Source: Lepidonotus clava
Lineage: Eukaryota > Annelida > Polychaeta > Phyllodocida > Polynoidae
Reading direction: 5' to 3'
Length of the DNA: 64,000 nucleotides
Assembly (NCBI GenBank): GCA_936440205.1
Contig: OW387147.1
Location: 36,419,629-36,483,628 of the forward strand
Position 1 is the stretch's first letter. Each line of letters starts with the position of its first letter. Below are positions 24,701 through 36,700 of the stretch, one piece after another. Below the pieces are notes generated by a model that did no database searches, was not told the DNA's origin, and saw only the letters and a program-made list of their open reading frames with translations. The translations under genes and the position numbers were made by a program.

Positions 24701-27700
24701 CTCTATCCAAAAAATCATCAAATTAAGGTTAGATTGATATAATATTAGATTATATAAATGTGATTGTTTTGCTTTTTTTTTTACAAACTCTCCTAGTCTA
24801 TGGAATACACACAAATAATACCTAAGACTACTGTGGGGTGCTAGAGGAGTCCTTTGGGCATTGCCTGTAAAGATTTATGTAAGTGTGACAGCAGCCAATT
24901 TGTAAAAAATCTGAAATGTAATAGCTCATATCCAAGATTCTTGCCTTTGTGGGATAGGGCCTTACAAACTGGTGGTCTGAAATTTAAGGTCAGTTTATGA
25001 CTTGGTGTCAAAGCATCCCTCTGTTATCACCTCCAATCCTTTTAAATGTCCTTTCCTTCTGTTGGGAGTAACTCCTCTGATATCTTACTTGCTAAACTTT
25101 TATCAACTTAGAGCTCTCTCCCATGATAAAAAGGTAATCCTCAGAATACTGAAATGTCTCTTTTGGAATAGGTTTTACTTCATTGATACTGAACATAATT
25201 AAGTATTTCTGCACTAGTAAGAAAAACTGTAATTTCATCTAACCTATTCATGAACAATTGATTTCTAAAAAAAACCCATAAATATCCAGATGACCGTGTT
25301 ACATGAATGAAGAACCTTATCAATCTTTTGCCATATTTGTTTAATATCTCTAGACTTCATATATTGTTTCTGGTCACACCTAAAAATAAAGTTACTTACA
25401 GAAAGTGGCAAAGAGTCCATAATTCTGCTACCAGGATAAATGAATTTGGAGAAAATATATTTTTGCAAAACCACACATAACCTCTTGTAGGTAACATTTT
25501 GATATAACAGAATTGAAACTGGGTGAAAGTTTGGATATGACATGTAAAAATTACAATAATGTAGCCTTCTATTAAATCCCTCCTTATTGACATTTGTTTT
25601 ATATATAACTGTGTTTGGAATTAAAAATAAATAGTATGCACCATCCAAGCACCCATTTCACCAAGCAAGCAAGAAATTGCAGACCTTAGAATTAGGAACA
25701 CCATGAATTTTGAAACTGTTAACTAATGAATGTAACTCACATACTTAGGATTTCTTTATTGATTCTTAAATTGTATGTCTAAACATAAAAGGGAACTATT
25801 TCTGGTAATATAAACAAGAGGGATGAAGGAAGACAGAGGAATGTTGTTGCCTTCTGCTGTTTTTGCCTATGCTAAATCTATGAAGATTTTTGACTAGTTC
25901 TTGTGTCTAGCTGTTTAGTCAGTAGAATGTCTGCTGTCATACTTGCACATCTTTACAGAATTACAACAGTATTCACCTATTCCTCGATGCCTGCTTAAGC
26001 AACATATAATGGATTTCAATATTATGTCATTGTGCCATTAATTCCAATGACTTTAACTTAGCTAAAGTCACAATAACCCTTATTGAATGTTATTTTAACC
26101 AATACACTTTTGATATATCTAATATAAATAAGATGTCTTGATAATTTGCATGAGCCAACGAGAGATTATTTCTAATGGGGCTTTATGTATGAAGAACTGA
26201 AAAAGATGACTTCTGTCACACTTACACAAACACTCACAGAGTAAAAACAGGTATTTACCAATGCTCAGGGGTTTCCTATAGCACCCATAATAGCTGTAGA
26301 TTTTATTTCTACATATCTTATAGATTAGATAGTTAAGAAGAAAAAATACTCTGATTTTGATGGGTTTTTTTTTTCAGAATTTGACCTTACCTTTGATAAC
26401 CTTGACCTTGGATGAGGTTAATCATGTTGTATCCATGCCTACCATTAAACTTATGAATTCTCTTATATGAAATTATTGATTTAAAAATTGAGTAAGCTTT
26501 TTTTTCTTGGTCAGATTTTCAAAATGAAAGCCCAACAAAAACGCTGATGTCATGCATAAGCATAGATTAACAAACTGACAACAGACATTTACCAATGCCC
26601 AAGGGACCCCTTAAGTACCCAAGGTGGTTTCAGGTATTTTTCATACATATTTCATAGACTAGGATAGTTTAAAAGGAATAAAACACTCATTTTTTAACGT
26701 TTTTCAAAGTTTGACCTTAATATTGATGACTGTGACCTTGGATGAGGTGAATGTCAATCATGTTTTATCTTTTCCTACTAATGCACTATTGATTTGTCTA
26801 ATATGAAATAGATTGCTTAATAATTTGATAGGTTATTAGAGAAAGAGACCATCACTTGCTGGGTCATTTTTCAAGGAGGTAACCAAACAAAATGGCCGCT
26901 GTCACATTGGCACACACCTTCGCACAGTGACAACAAGCATATTCCTATGCCCAAGGGTCTCCTCTAGCACTCCAGAATGGTTTTATATGTTATTTATATA
27001 TATTTCATAGGCTAAGATAGTTTGGAAGGAGTAAAACACCCATTTTTTGACATTTTTCAAAGTTTGACCTTAATTTTGATGACTTTGACCTTGGATAAAG
27101 TCAAAGTCATTTATGTTTCATCTTCTCCTACTAATGCACTATTGATTTGTCTAATATGAAATGGATAGCTAACTTATTGAGTCTGTTATTAAAGAAAGAG
27201 ACTGTATTATATTGGGTTATATTTTGAAGGGGGTTGTCAAACAAAATGGCTGCTGTCACACTCATGCACACCTCTACGGAGTGACAACAGGCATATTCTT
27301 ATGCCCAAAGGACCCCTCTAGCACCCCAAAATAGTTTCAGGTATAAACCTTTCATGGCATACCAAATCCTTAAATAAGCTACTTTTTGGTGTTCGGACCC
27401 CAGACTATATGGACCAGTTTAATGAATTCCTTGAAAATTAAACATGATAATCTATGGATAGGTACAATTGAATCAACGAGGTTCAGTTGTACTGCGATGT
27501 CTTCGGCAATCTATCATAATAATTTAGTATATAGCGAGGTTATAAAAAATAGTATAACCTTTAGAAAGATTTAGAAAAAATTACAAAACAACAAAACTGA
27601 ATTATCTTGTCCTGAAATCAATACTTAGTGACAAGAGGAAATGCAAAAGAAATTGTAGTTTACAGGGTCAGATCGATGTTTCTAAAAATGTAGGATAGCC

Positions 27701-30700
27701 AAACATGATATTATCTCCAGTCCGATCCACTGGTGGTTTGCACCATATAGAAAAAAGCCTGATATATCTAACTTACTGAGAAGGATCTTCTTTATTCAAC
27801 CCAGACAAACACTTTCTGTTCAACCGGAAGCTGTACAGGGGCACCATACAGTGGGGCCTTCTGGGAGTAGATAAACTGCACTGAATATCCGACACTCAGT
27901 GGATCTTGGTTTATGTTTAAATCAAGTTTACATGAGGGTCTAAGTGGTGTACTAGTGGGGTGGCTCAGTTTAAGTGTGAACTCTAGACATTTAGCTGTCG
28001 AGGTCTCGAGGTGTAAGTGGTATGTACCCAATTATCAGGACAACAAAAACGAACATGGAGAAAGATATTTTAATGGGATTTTCATAGCAGGTATAAGCAT
28101 GCAGCCTGTGTCGCAATGCTGAGAAGGTATATTTTTTTGACTGATTGTTATAGTTAAGCTAGCGCTGTATATAATGTTAGATAACGTCTAATGAAATATC
28201 AGCTATCTCATTATTCACGTGATAACACTGCCAGAATCTGTGTCTTGTTATTATATGCTATAAATCAGTGGTATGCGACTGATAGGTAAAATAGCTTACC
28301 TAAGACGGCACATCACAAGACTGGAACTTTTCTGTTCCTGAATTTCACAAAGTGCTGGAGGCGATATCTATAAAAGAGGTTATCATGAAGATGGTGGAGA
28401 TGAACAAAGCGGAATCTGCATATGTTCAGCAAACAGAATTCTGCCCTATCCCCATCTCTATCAAGATAATAGAGATGGTTTCGACTGATCTGCGCGCCTG
28501 TTGTGGCTTCAAGGATTTCTGCAGAGCTGTTTAGTAAGTTAGGGGAGTTCTGGGAACAGTGTGCTGCTTCTTGCATACTTCATGGCAGTCTACACCGAAG
28601 CTGAGTAACCGAATTACCTCTTTCCTGGGAGAGACATCGAGACTACAGTTTTCAATGGCACTGGAGGTTTATATTCCCCATGTGCCTTCCTATTTGCTTC
28701 TTCATTTAAGAGTTCCAAGAAAATACTTATTGCGTAATGCTGCTTAGAGATTTATCAGTATTTTTATTAGGGAGACGAGATATGTCATATTTTCACAAAA
28801 GTGCCAGAATAAAGCCCGTATTCCACATACCGATTTTGATGCTGCCGATTTTGTCTTTGTTTGATTTTCTCTTAGAATATGACATAAGACCTCACATCCT
28901 ATATACCATTCAAAAGGGAATTTTAAGACCTTTCTATTAACATATAACATATCTTCATTTACCATTTATTTCAACTGCCGATTTTTAGAATCGGCAGCAA
29001 AATCGGTATGTGGAATACGGGCTTAATATTATTATTTAATATCCTCTCATTACAGAACTAAACTTAAGGCGAAGAGTAAAGACTCGAAGTAAGAGGGAGT
29101 ACATTGCATGTAAAAATAAGGGGTGATGGAGGGGGGGGGGGGGTGGGTGGTAAATTTTGAGAAAGTAATTCTGAAATTTGTGCTAATGGTGGATTTCTGT
29201 TGAAGAAGGAGGACGTGAAAGAATAAGTATTAGGAATATTAAGAGAGGTATATAGTGTATGTGGACAAATGGGTGAAAAATGAGTGGAGATTTCCACCAG
29301 ATGGCGGTAATGACCCCACCTACAGCCACACGGCCGCATGTGGTCGAAGTTTGTCCACAATGTAACTCACGCATGGGATGAAAAGAGCTTCGCATGTTTG
29401 ACACACTTTATCCCATTACTATTGATACAGACAAATGTATTTATTGTACACAGAATAAATTTCCTCGGGAAAAAAATCCAACAACACATTTCAGTACACA
29501 TAATACAATACTATTATCACGGGCAAAAGTATCTATTGTATAGAGGATTAATTTCCAGGGGAAAGCTCGTGAAGTGCCGTGACTATTTTTGCTTTGAAAG
29601 TCCAGTTTTGACTCATGAGTTTAGAATGTGATGAACCTATAGGTGACTTTCAAAACTATATATTTTTTTGTAGGAGTGGAAGGACGAGCGCCTGACGTGG
29701 AACCCGGCGAGTTACGGCAACCTGACGGACATCGTGGTGCACGCTGACCGCATCTGGCTGCCCGAACTCGCCATCATCAACGGGTAAGGGACCCCTATAT
29801 TAATTATTTAGAATAAAGGCTGTATCCCGCTACCTGTTTGTAGTCACGATTACAAAAATCGCAAGCGGCAATAAGGATTAGATATAAACATGTTACATGT
29901 CTTTAGAAAGGATCTCATATTCCTTTTCAAATTATATATGTAGCATGCAAGAGTCCCTTTCTTATTCCTGATAACAATTTAGAAATTGCGAAATTCAGAT
30001 AGTCAAAATTGCCTGGCTTAAGAATGCCCGCCAGTGCCTTATTGGGCACTTGTTTATAGGTGCCATCCAAAGTGTCCTCAACAAATACTTATGTTCATAC
30101 TTGGCTGCAATTGCAATGCAGGTTATCGAGCATATATCAGCTGTCCATCGTCGGCCCTAACCTATAAGACACTAAGGACCACTATTGATAAAATCCGTCT
30201 GAAAAATGCCTTTTTTAAAAATTAAATGCAGTCCCACTCTTGCCAGCATTTTTCAGCATTACAAATAGCTCTCGGTTATTTGTTGAATTAAAATGGAGGC
30301 TACAGCTGTTCAACATTGGCATGGTCCCCCCAAAACAGGATGGGGCGTGGGGAGGGGTCGGGACCTGGATCCATCCCTGGTTGGTCATTTCTTGCTCTCC
30401 TGATGGATCTTTCCTGTTGGTGGAGTCACTTGAAGAGCTATCTCTCGCTGGTTAAGAATGTTTCTATGAGGGTTTAAGATAAAGACAGCCAACATGCCAG
30501 AACAAGTTACCTCCGCTTCAGTCTCCTGGAAGATGTTTTTTTTTCGTACCACTAGAAGTATTTTGACTAGGAGCGGGCATTATTTGAAAGGGTTATTGTA
30601 CATGGTAGGAAGGTAGCCAAAGGGAACTTGAAAAGTACTCTATATCACAGATTGCAATTCTGCTTCGTTCATTTGACAGTCGTTTGTCAAATATTACTTT

Positions 30701-33700
30701 TTCAGACTGCCATCAATGATGTGATAACAAAATATCGCTTCAATATATATTCACTTTCTTGTATATCATTGCATTTTTTTTCTTTGTTTGTTATGCTCAC
30801 GAAATCATGATTTGGTAACTTCTATTCCCCCATTTGAAATGTGCATACAGAACATCTATAGGGAGACAGACGTTCAGTGCCCGGTTATCTGTGGCCTATT
30901 CGCATCATTACACGCGGGCAATTTTCTGAGTTGGTTGACCAGAACTAATGGAACGAGGAAGAAAGAAAAGAAAAAATGGATGACGTATGATCAAGGTCTG
31001 ATCATGACTTTGTGGCGCAGAGTTGTCGTTTTATATCATACCGAGGTCGTTGCAGTTGGGAACAGGCAATTGCCATGATTCCATTTCCCATTTGGGCCAT
31101 TGACGTTTTGGTGATACGTAAAGATTAGGGTCCCATAGTCTGTCATGTAAATCATATTCGGCTGTGGTTGATACATAGGACTGTCAGAAATGCTATTGTC
31201 AACGATCAGTCGTGAATCATGCAAAGCTCTACAACATTTGTTCACATCCTCTACTATATTTTTGACGAAAGAACCATTACAAACCGGTTTTTATTTCTTT
31301 CCGCTTGGACAGAGATGAATTAATACCAATTCCTACTTGCAGGATTAACAGGTCTTGACCCCACTGTGCCCTTGATCTAGTTACATTGGCATACATACAT
31401 TTTGAGCTCCATATATACATTAAAGGTTGTTTCGTTATATATATAAATATATATGTAATTAGCCATCTTTTATAGTCTCAACTTCTTGAGTTTCTCCGTA
31501 TTTAAAATCTACATAAATAGTAAATCACATAGGAGGCATCGCGCCGTAAGGCAAGACGGACTCTGTGTGAATGTTTAGACTATGCCTTTATCTACAAAAG
31601 ACAGAATCTTTCCACAGGAAACATTTGTTTTTATATAATACTATTATTTTGATTTGCTCATCTTCAAAGGAAACTTCCTAATGGAAGGGACGTATTCCAT
31701 TGCAAAACCGTATGGTTTTCTCTAACGTATTTATCAATGTCGCCTCGGCCTTTGAAAATGCTGCAGTGTTTTATGTTGATTATTCGTTATGTGCAATTCT
31801 GACTGTTTGAAACTGCTACTGCCTTGATGTGGCTGTCCCATTCGGTAAGGGGATCCAAACTCACAAAGATAGAAATGATATGAAAACGTTTGTATATGTG
31901 GGTTAGGAATGTATACATGTACGTGTGTATGAACGTGTTTGTGTGTATGTATGTCTTTATGTATCTGCATACTTACGCGTGTGTGTATGTCTCTACGTGT
32001 GTATGTCACTATGTATACATATGTATGTGTACATGTATGTATGTGTACATGTATGTTTTATGTGTGTGTATGTGTGTCCGTATGCTTACATGTAACATTT
32101 CCTGTGTGTATGTATCTATACTTTTATTTGAGGTAATCTGTAACATCAATGTGTGCATATATCCATAGCTTTGAAGGAGTCAGAGCAAATAAATAGACGA
32201 TACTGACGGGATACACCTACCCAGCACTATCATTGAACTTTCAATATTTAACATTGTTGGTTAACCCTGCCCCCGTACCTACTGTTTCAGGGCGGACGAC
32301 ATGATCCAGGAGTTTGAGAAGATCCGGGTGCTCATCTCGTCGGACGGGAAGGTGCACTGGGAGCCCGGAGGGGTGTTCACCACCACCTGTGACATCGACA
32401 TCACCTATTTCCCCTTCGACCAGCAGGTGGGTAGACAATACCTTCAACGGCCCTATTACACTACACGACTTGCCTGCAATTTGGGGGGTAACACAAATAT
32501 CATAAATGGTTCTACATACCCAAGTAAATCAGAAGTATTTTTAGCATGAGTACAGAAAAGGCACTACACAATAGCCATCAAGCAATGTCTCTGGAAGGAG
32601 ACAAAGAGGAGAAAATAAGGGTTTGAAAAAGGTCCCATGATATTCAATGAAAGATGAGGAAAAAGTAAGGAAATTGAGAGAAATGCTCCAGCTAATAGCA
32701 TTATCGCTTAACCTACGAACACAGAGATGAGGCGGGTATGGGGAAATAAAATTTATTAAGTAAACTTTATGAAAGATGATTATGTTGATAAATTGATATA
32801 TTCTTAAATGGATAGATATAAAATGTTAAGATAAAACTTAATTGAATAAGATAAAATGATGATGATCATGGTGTGCGTGGGTGGGTAATTTTGAGAAATA
32901 GGTGTGTGGTGGTAGGTGGTTGAAGAAGGGGTGAGGTAGGGTATTGTTTGTATATTGGTATATGGGTTAAATATAGGTGGAGTTGTGGTAGTATAGGAAA
33001 TGTGCCTCAGTGTTTACAGGTGACGACAATGAATCTCCCAGAGCAAAGCCCATGTTGGTTCAATTAATACTTTAACACTGGTTCACGCAAGAGGAAAGAG
33101 TCTCACAATAATGTTCCAAGGGGGTCATCCAAGTGATACAATGATGTTAATGAGAGGGCCAACTTAGAAGTAACAATTAAACTAGATTTATATAGAAACA
33201 TTTTATCATTAAACTAATAATGTTTCCCTGCTCAGTACAAGGGAAGATGACATTGGAAACCAAAATATAGATTTAAGAATTATAATGATTGTCTTTAGAT
33301 TACATTGGAGCACCATATATGAAAAAGAGACTTTGTGATAATCAATTTAATTCCAAGCATATATGCATCTATATATACACGTATCGTTACCTTCTTTTTA
33401 TCCAAAGCCTTATATGAAAAGTCATAATATCCATGGCTTGGGCTTGCTAATATGAATCATCAGCACGTTAGACTAGACAGTCACATGAAAACCAAGCCAA
33501 ACTAATTGGATTATTGGAGCTTCTTAACAGCACCATATTGAAGATACTATTTCATTCCCTCAAGTGGCGATCATTCCCATCGCATCATATCCATAGATTA
33601 TCATTTCGAATCAATTTCTATCAATTTGATAACCGAACCCTATCAGAGATCACAATCTCCCCAATAGAGATCCCCCTGTGAAACCACTGCACCCCCGTCA

Positions 33701-36700
33701 AACTTCTTATCTTGTACTTCAGGCCTGCCCCATAGAGATCGGCGCGTGGGCCTACAAGAGTTCGCGGATGAACCTGACGAACCTGACCTCGGAGATGGAG
33801 ATGCAGGAGTTCCGGCTGAACGGGGAGTGGGACGTGACCCACACGGACGCCTTCTGGAGGGAGGTGGTGCTGCCCTGCTGCCCCGACATCCGATACTCCA
33901 AGGCAAGCCATCTAATGCCTTTTTTATATCAGCTTTATTAGTTCTTTATTTCTATAAAGTATTCAAGGTGACTTGATCTTTCAAACCTTATTTTTTGTTA
34001 ACAATCTTAGTTTCAGGACTTATATCTTTTATTAATTCATAATTTAGAAAAGATATTAGTAAAATGTTATGAGATATGAAAATTATGTGTTGACAAATCT
34101 CACAGTTGATAATGCCGCTTATCCAGTATGAGATACCAAGTGTCAAGCTTAAACAGTCATGCCATGTGTCTCACTAATTTCTACTGAATAATTTATTGAC
34201 TTAAATAATATATTTGATTAAAAAAAGACATATCGATTAGCTATTTTGCTTTGGGGGCTTCCTATAGTAATTTACGGATTATCATTTGATGTTCTACATT
34301 AATGTCGTGTAAGATCTGGGAGCCACGAAACTGGTGTTTTGTGTGGCCTCATTCCCTATTTGGATAATTTTTGTGACAATTATCTCTTGGTAGGACTGAG
34401 GTCTTTACACCTGTCAATCACTGTTACTGCCAGACAGTTGGTCACCTGTCTTTTCATTGGCTGTCTACAGGTAGAGGTCAGTGGCACCATGCCTTTGGGG
34501 ATGGGCCATATACCCTGATGGACAAGTCCCCCTCCCACCCCTACATGTGGCCCATTGCAGCAAGGCTGGTGCCACAGGTCATTGAGCAGTAGACAGATGA
34601 TTATTTTTCGCCACCAAAGCAAGGTTTTTGTTAGGCCAGAGGACTGAAAAATATGTATTCTCTTCTATGGTATATCTTGCATCAAGATGTATCATTTTAC
34701 TATCAGGGATATGAAGATTTCAGTGGGGCCTTTATACACAAAGCACTTATCTCCCCACTCTATTCTCTGTGTTTGAACAGGGTCAGGGATAACAAAGATT
34801 TTCCTGTATACGTGGATGCTACATCAATGGACTTTACTGATAGATGACAATTCGTTTAGTAATCATCGCTGGTATATTAACCATGTTTTTCTCAGTGAAT
34901 GCCGTTGGACCACTATATGCTATAAAGATCTTGAGCCTCCTTTTTTTGTACAAATGTTAATAATAGTTACATTTAGTACTATTTGATAGCATTTTTCTGA
35001 CCCAGATGAAGTTGCGGAAACATGATAATAGAATCTGGTTAGTCATAATACTAGGCAACCTTGCCTTGATTATGACTAACCAGGGTAGGTCATATGACTA
35101 GCCATGGTTGGTCAGTATTGACTAACCTATCTAACTTTGAACAGTGACTTTTGCCACAGTAAACAGGACTAAGAAAGTTGGTCCCCTATGACTAACTTTT
35201 TTAACATAGAGTTTATCACTGCTTGCTCTCCTTTCCCGACTGTGAGGGTCTCTTTCTGGCCATCAGTATCTCCCTTCCCCCATCAGGGTCTCCTAACCAC
35301 CATCAGGGTTGCTGCCCCACTGTCAGGGTCTCCTCCCATTGGTTGGGCAACCTCCTGCCTTCAGGGCCTCCTCCCGGCTGTCAGGGCAACCTCCTGGCTG
35401 TCACAGTGATCTCCTGTCTGTTGGGGCCTCCTCCCAGCCATCAGGGCCTCCTCCCAGTCATCAGGGCCTCCTCCTGGCTGTCAGGGCCTCCTCCCAGCCA
35501 TCAGGGCCTCCACCTGACTGTTAGAACCTCCTCCCAGCTGGTAGGGCGAGCTCCAGGCTGTCAGGGCCTCCTCCTGGCTTTTAGGGCAACCTCCCACCCA
35601 TTAGGGCCTCCTCCTGCCAGTCAGGGCCTCCTCCTGGCCATCAGGGTCTCCTCCCAGCCATCAGGGCCTCTCCCAAGCTGTTATGGTGACCTCCCAGCTA
35701 CAAGGGCCACCTCCTAGATATCAGGACCTGGTCCTGGGGATCAGGGTATGAAAATAATCTTTAACCCTTTCATGACACCAGTTGCATGAATGCATCACTG
35801 TGCTCTTGATGCCAGTTGCATAAATGCAACACCACAGTAAAGATGTCAGTTGCATAAATGCACCAACTGTAAGATTATTTAAAATCTGCATAAAAACCCA
35901 AATAATTTCTAAAATTCCCAGATTTCTTTTTACATGTGTGAAAATAAGCATAATTATTATGATTTTTTGTGACTTTTATTGATTCAACTAGGATTATCAG
36001 GCAACATAATGTGTTGATAATTATGGCATAAATGATAATTGCCCCTGGTGTTCTTAAAGAAATCTTTGGTAGAGAAATGGGGTCAAATGCTACAATTCGT
36101 TAGTATACATGGCATCATTAAACAGATATATATATACACTTTCACTTCAACTGACATGCAAAATTACCAGTTGATCATGATCACAATGAGCAATGCCCTA
36201 GTCATTTTGACTAAGGTTGGTCATTTTGACTAACCCTATGATACACCTCCTTTCACTTCACTCAAGTAAACAAATTAACAGCTAAATTGACCATCTAATT
36301 GATCTAAAGGAGTTTAGAAATCATCCTTGATATCTATTCTTTCAAATAGAATGTGTTTGAAAGTTAGATGCATAGTCTGAACTAAGGATGAGAATGGATA
36401 AACTTACCAAGCTTTGGGGACTGTTTCCTTTTGTATGCATTTTTCTTGGTGGTCATGTGACCACTTATTTGGTCATGTGACCTCTTAGTCATTTTGACCA
36501 ACCATGTAGTCTTTATGACTAACATGTTATGAATAAAGTTAGTCAACAAGGACTAACTTATAATTGACTAACATAAGTTAGTCACTACTGACTAACTTTT
36601 GAAAGCTTTGGATTATCAGTGTACCCCATTTGCGTAGGCTAGGCTTTTCAAAACATAATATCATGTGCGCGGCAGATTATAAATCCATGCCAAAAGCTCA

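Larger units (their letters stand above)
22500..29673 (+). other. Intron 3 (7.2 kb)
   Basis: GTGAGT...TTTTTTTGTAG, phase 0. Two thirds is the 4.8-kb foldback element at 22587-27406. Downstream, 27407-28812 is anonymous, with open frames of up to about 90 codons that I do not recognise. A MITE (28813) follows, then a G-run (about 29129-29142) and 530 bp of featureless DNA before exon 4. Confidence 0.75.
29784..32290 (+). other. Intron 4 (2.5 kb)
   Basis: GTAAGG...CTGTTTCAG, phase 2. It contains an eroded MITE right after exon 4 (29817) and a GTAT/TGTG-rich tract (about 31890-32115). The rest is AT-rich. Open frames of 60-96 codons here show no family resemblance. Confidence 0.8.

Noticed and set aside
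31890-32168. Cys/Val/Met/Tyr-rich frames of 65-92 codons
   Set aside because: Translation of a TGTATG simple repeat, open in more than one frame.
35223-35717. 164-codon open frame rich in Pro, Ser and Gly
   Set aside because: It lies wholly in a 20-bp minisatellite; the reading phase cycles with each unit, so it is not a protein.
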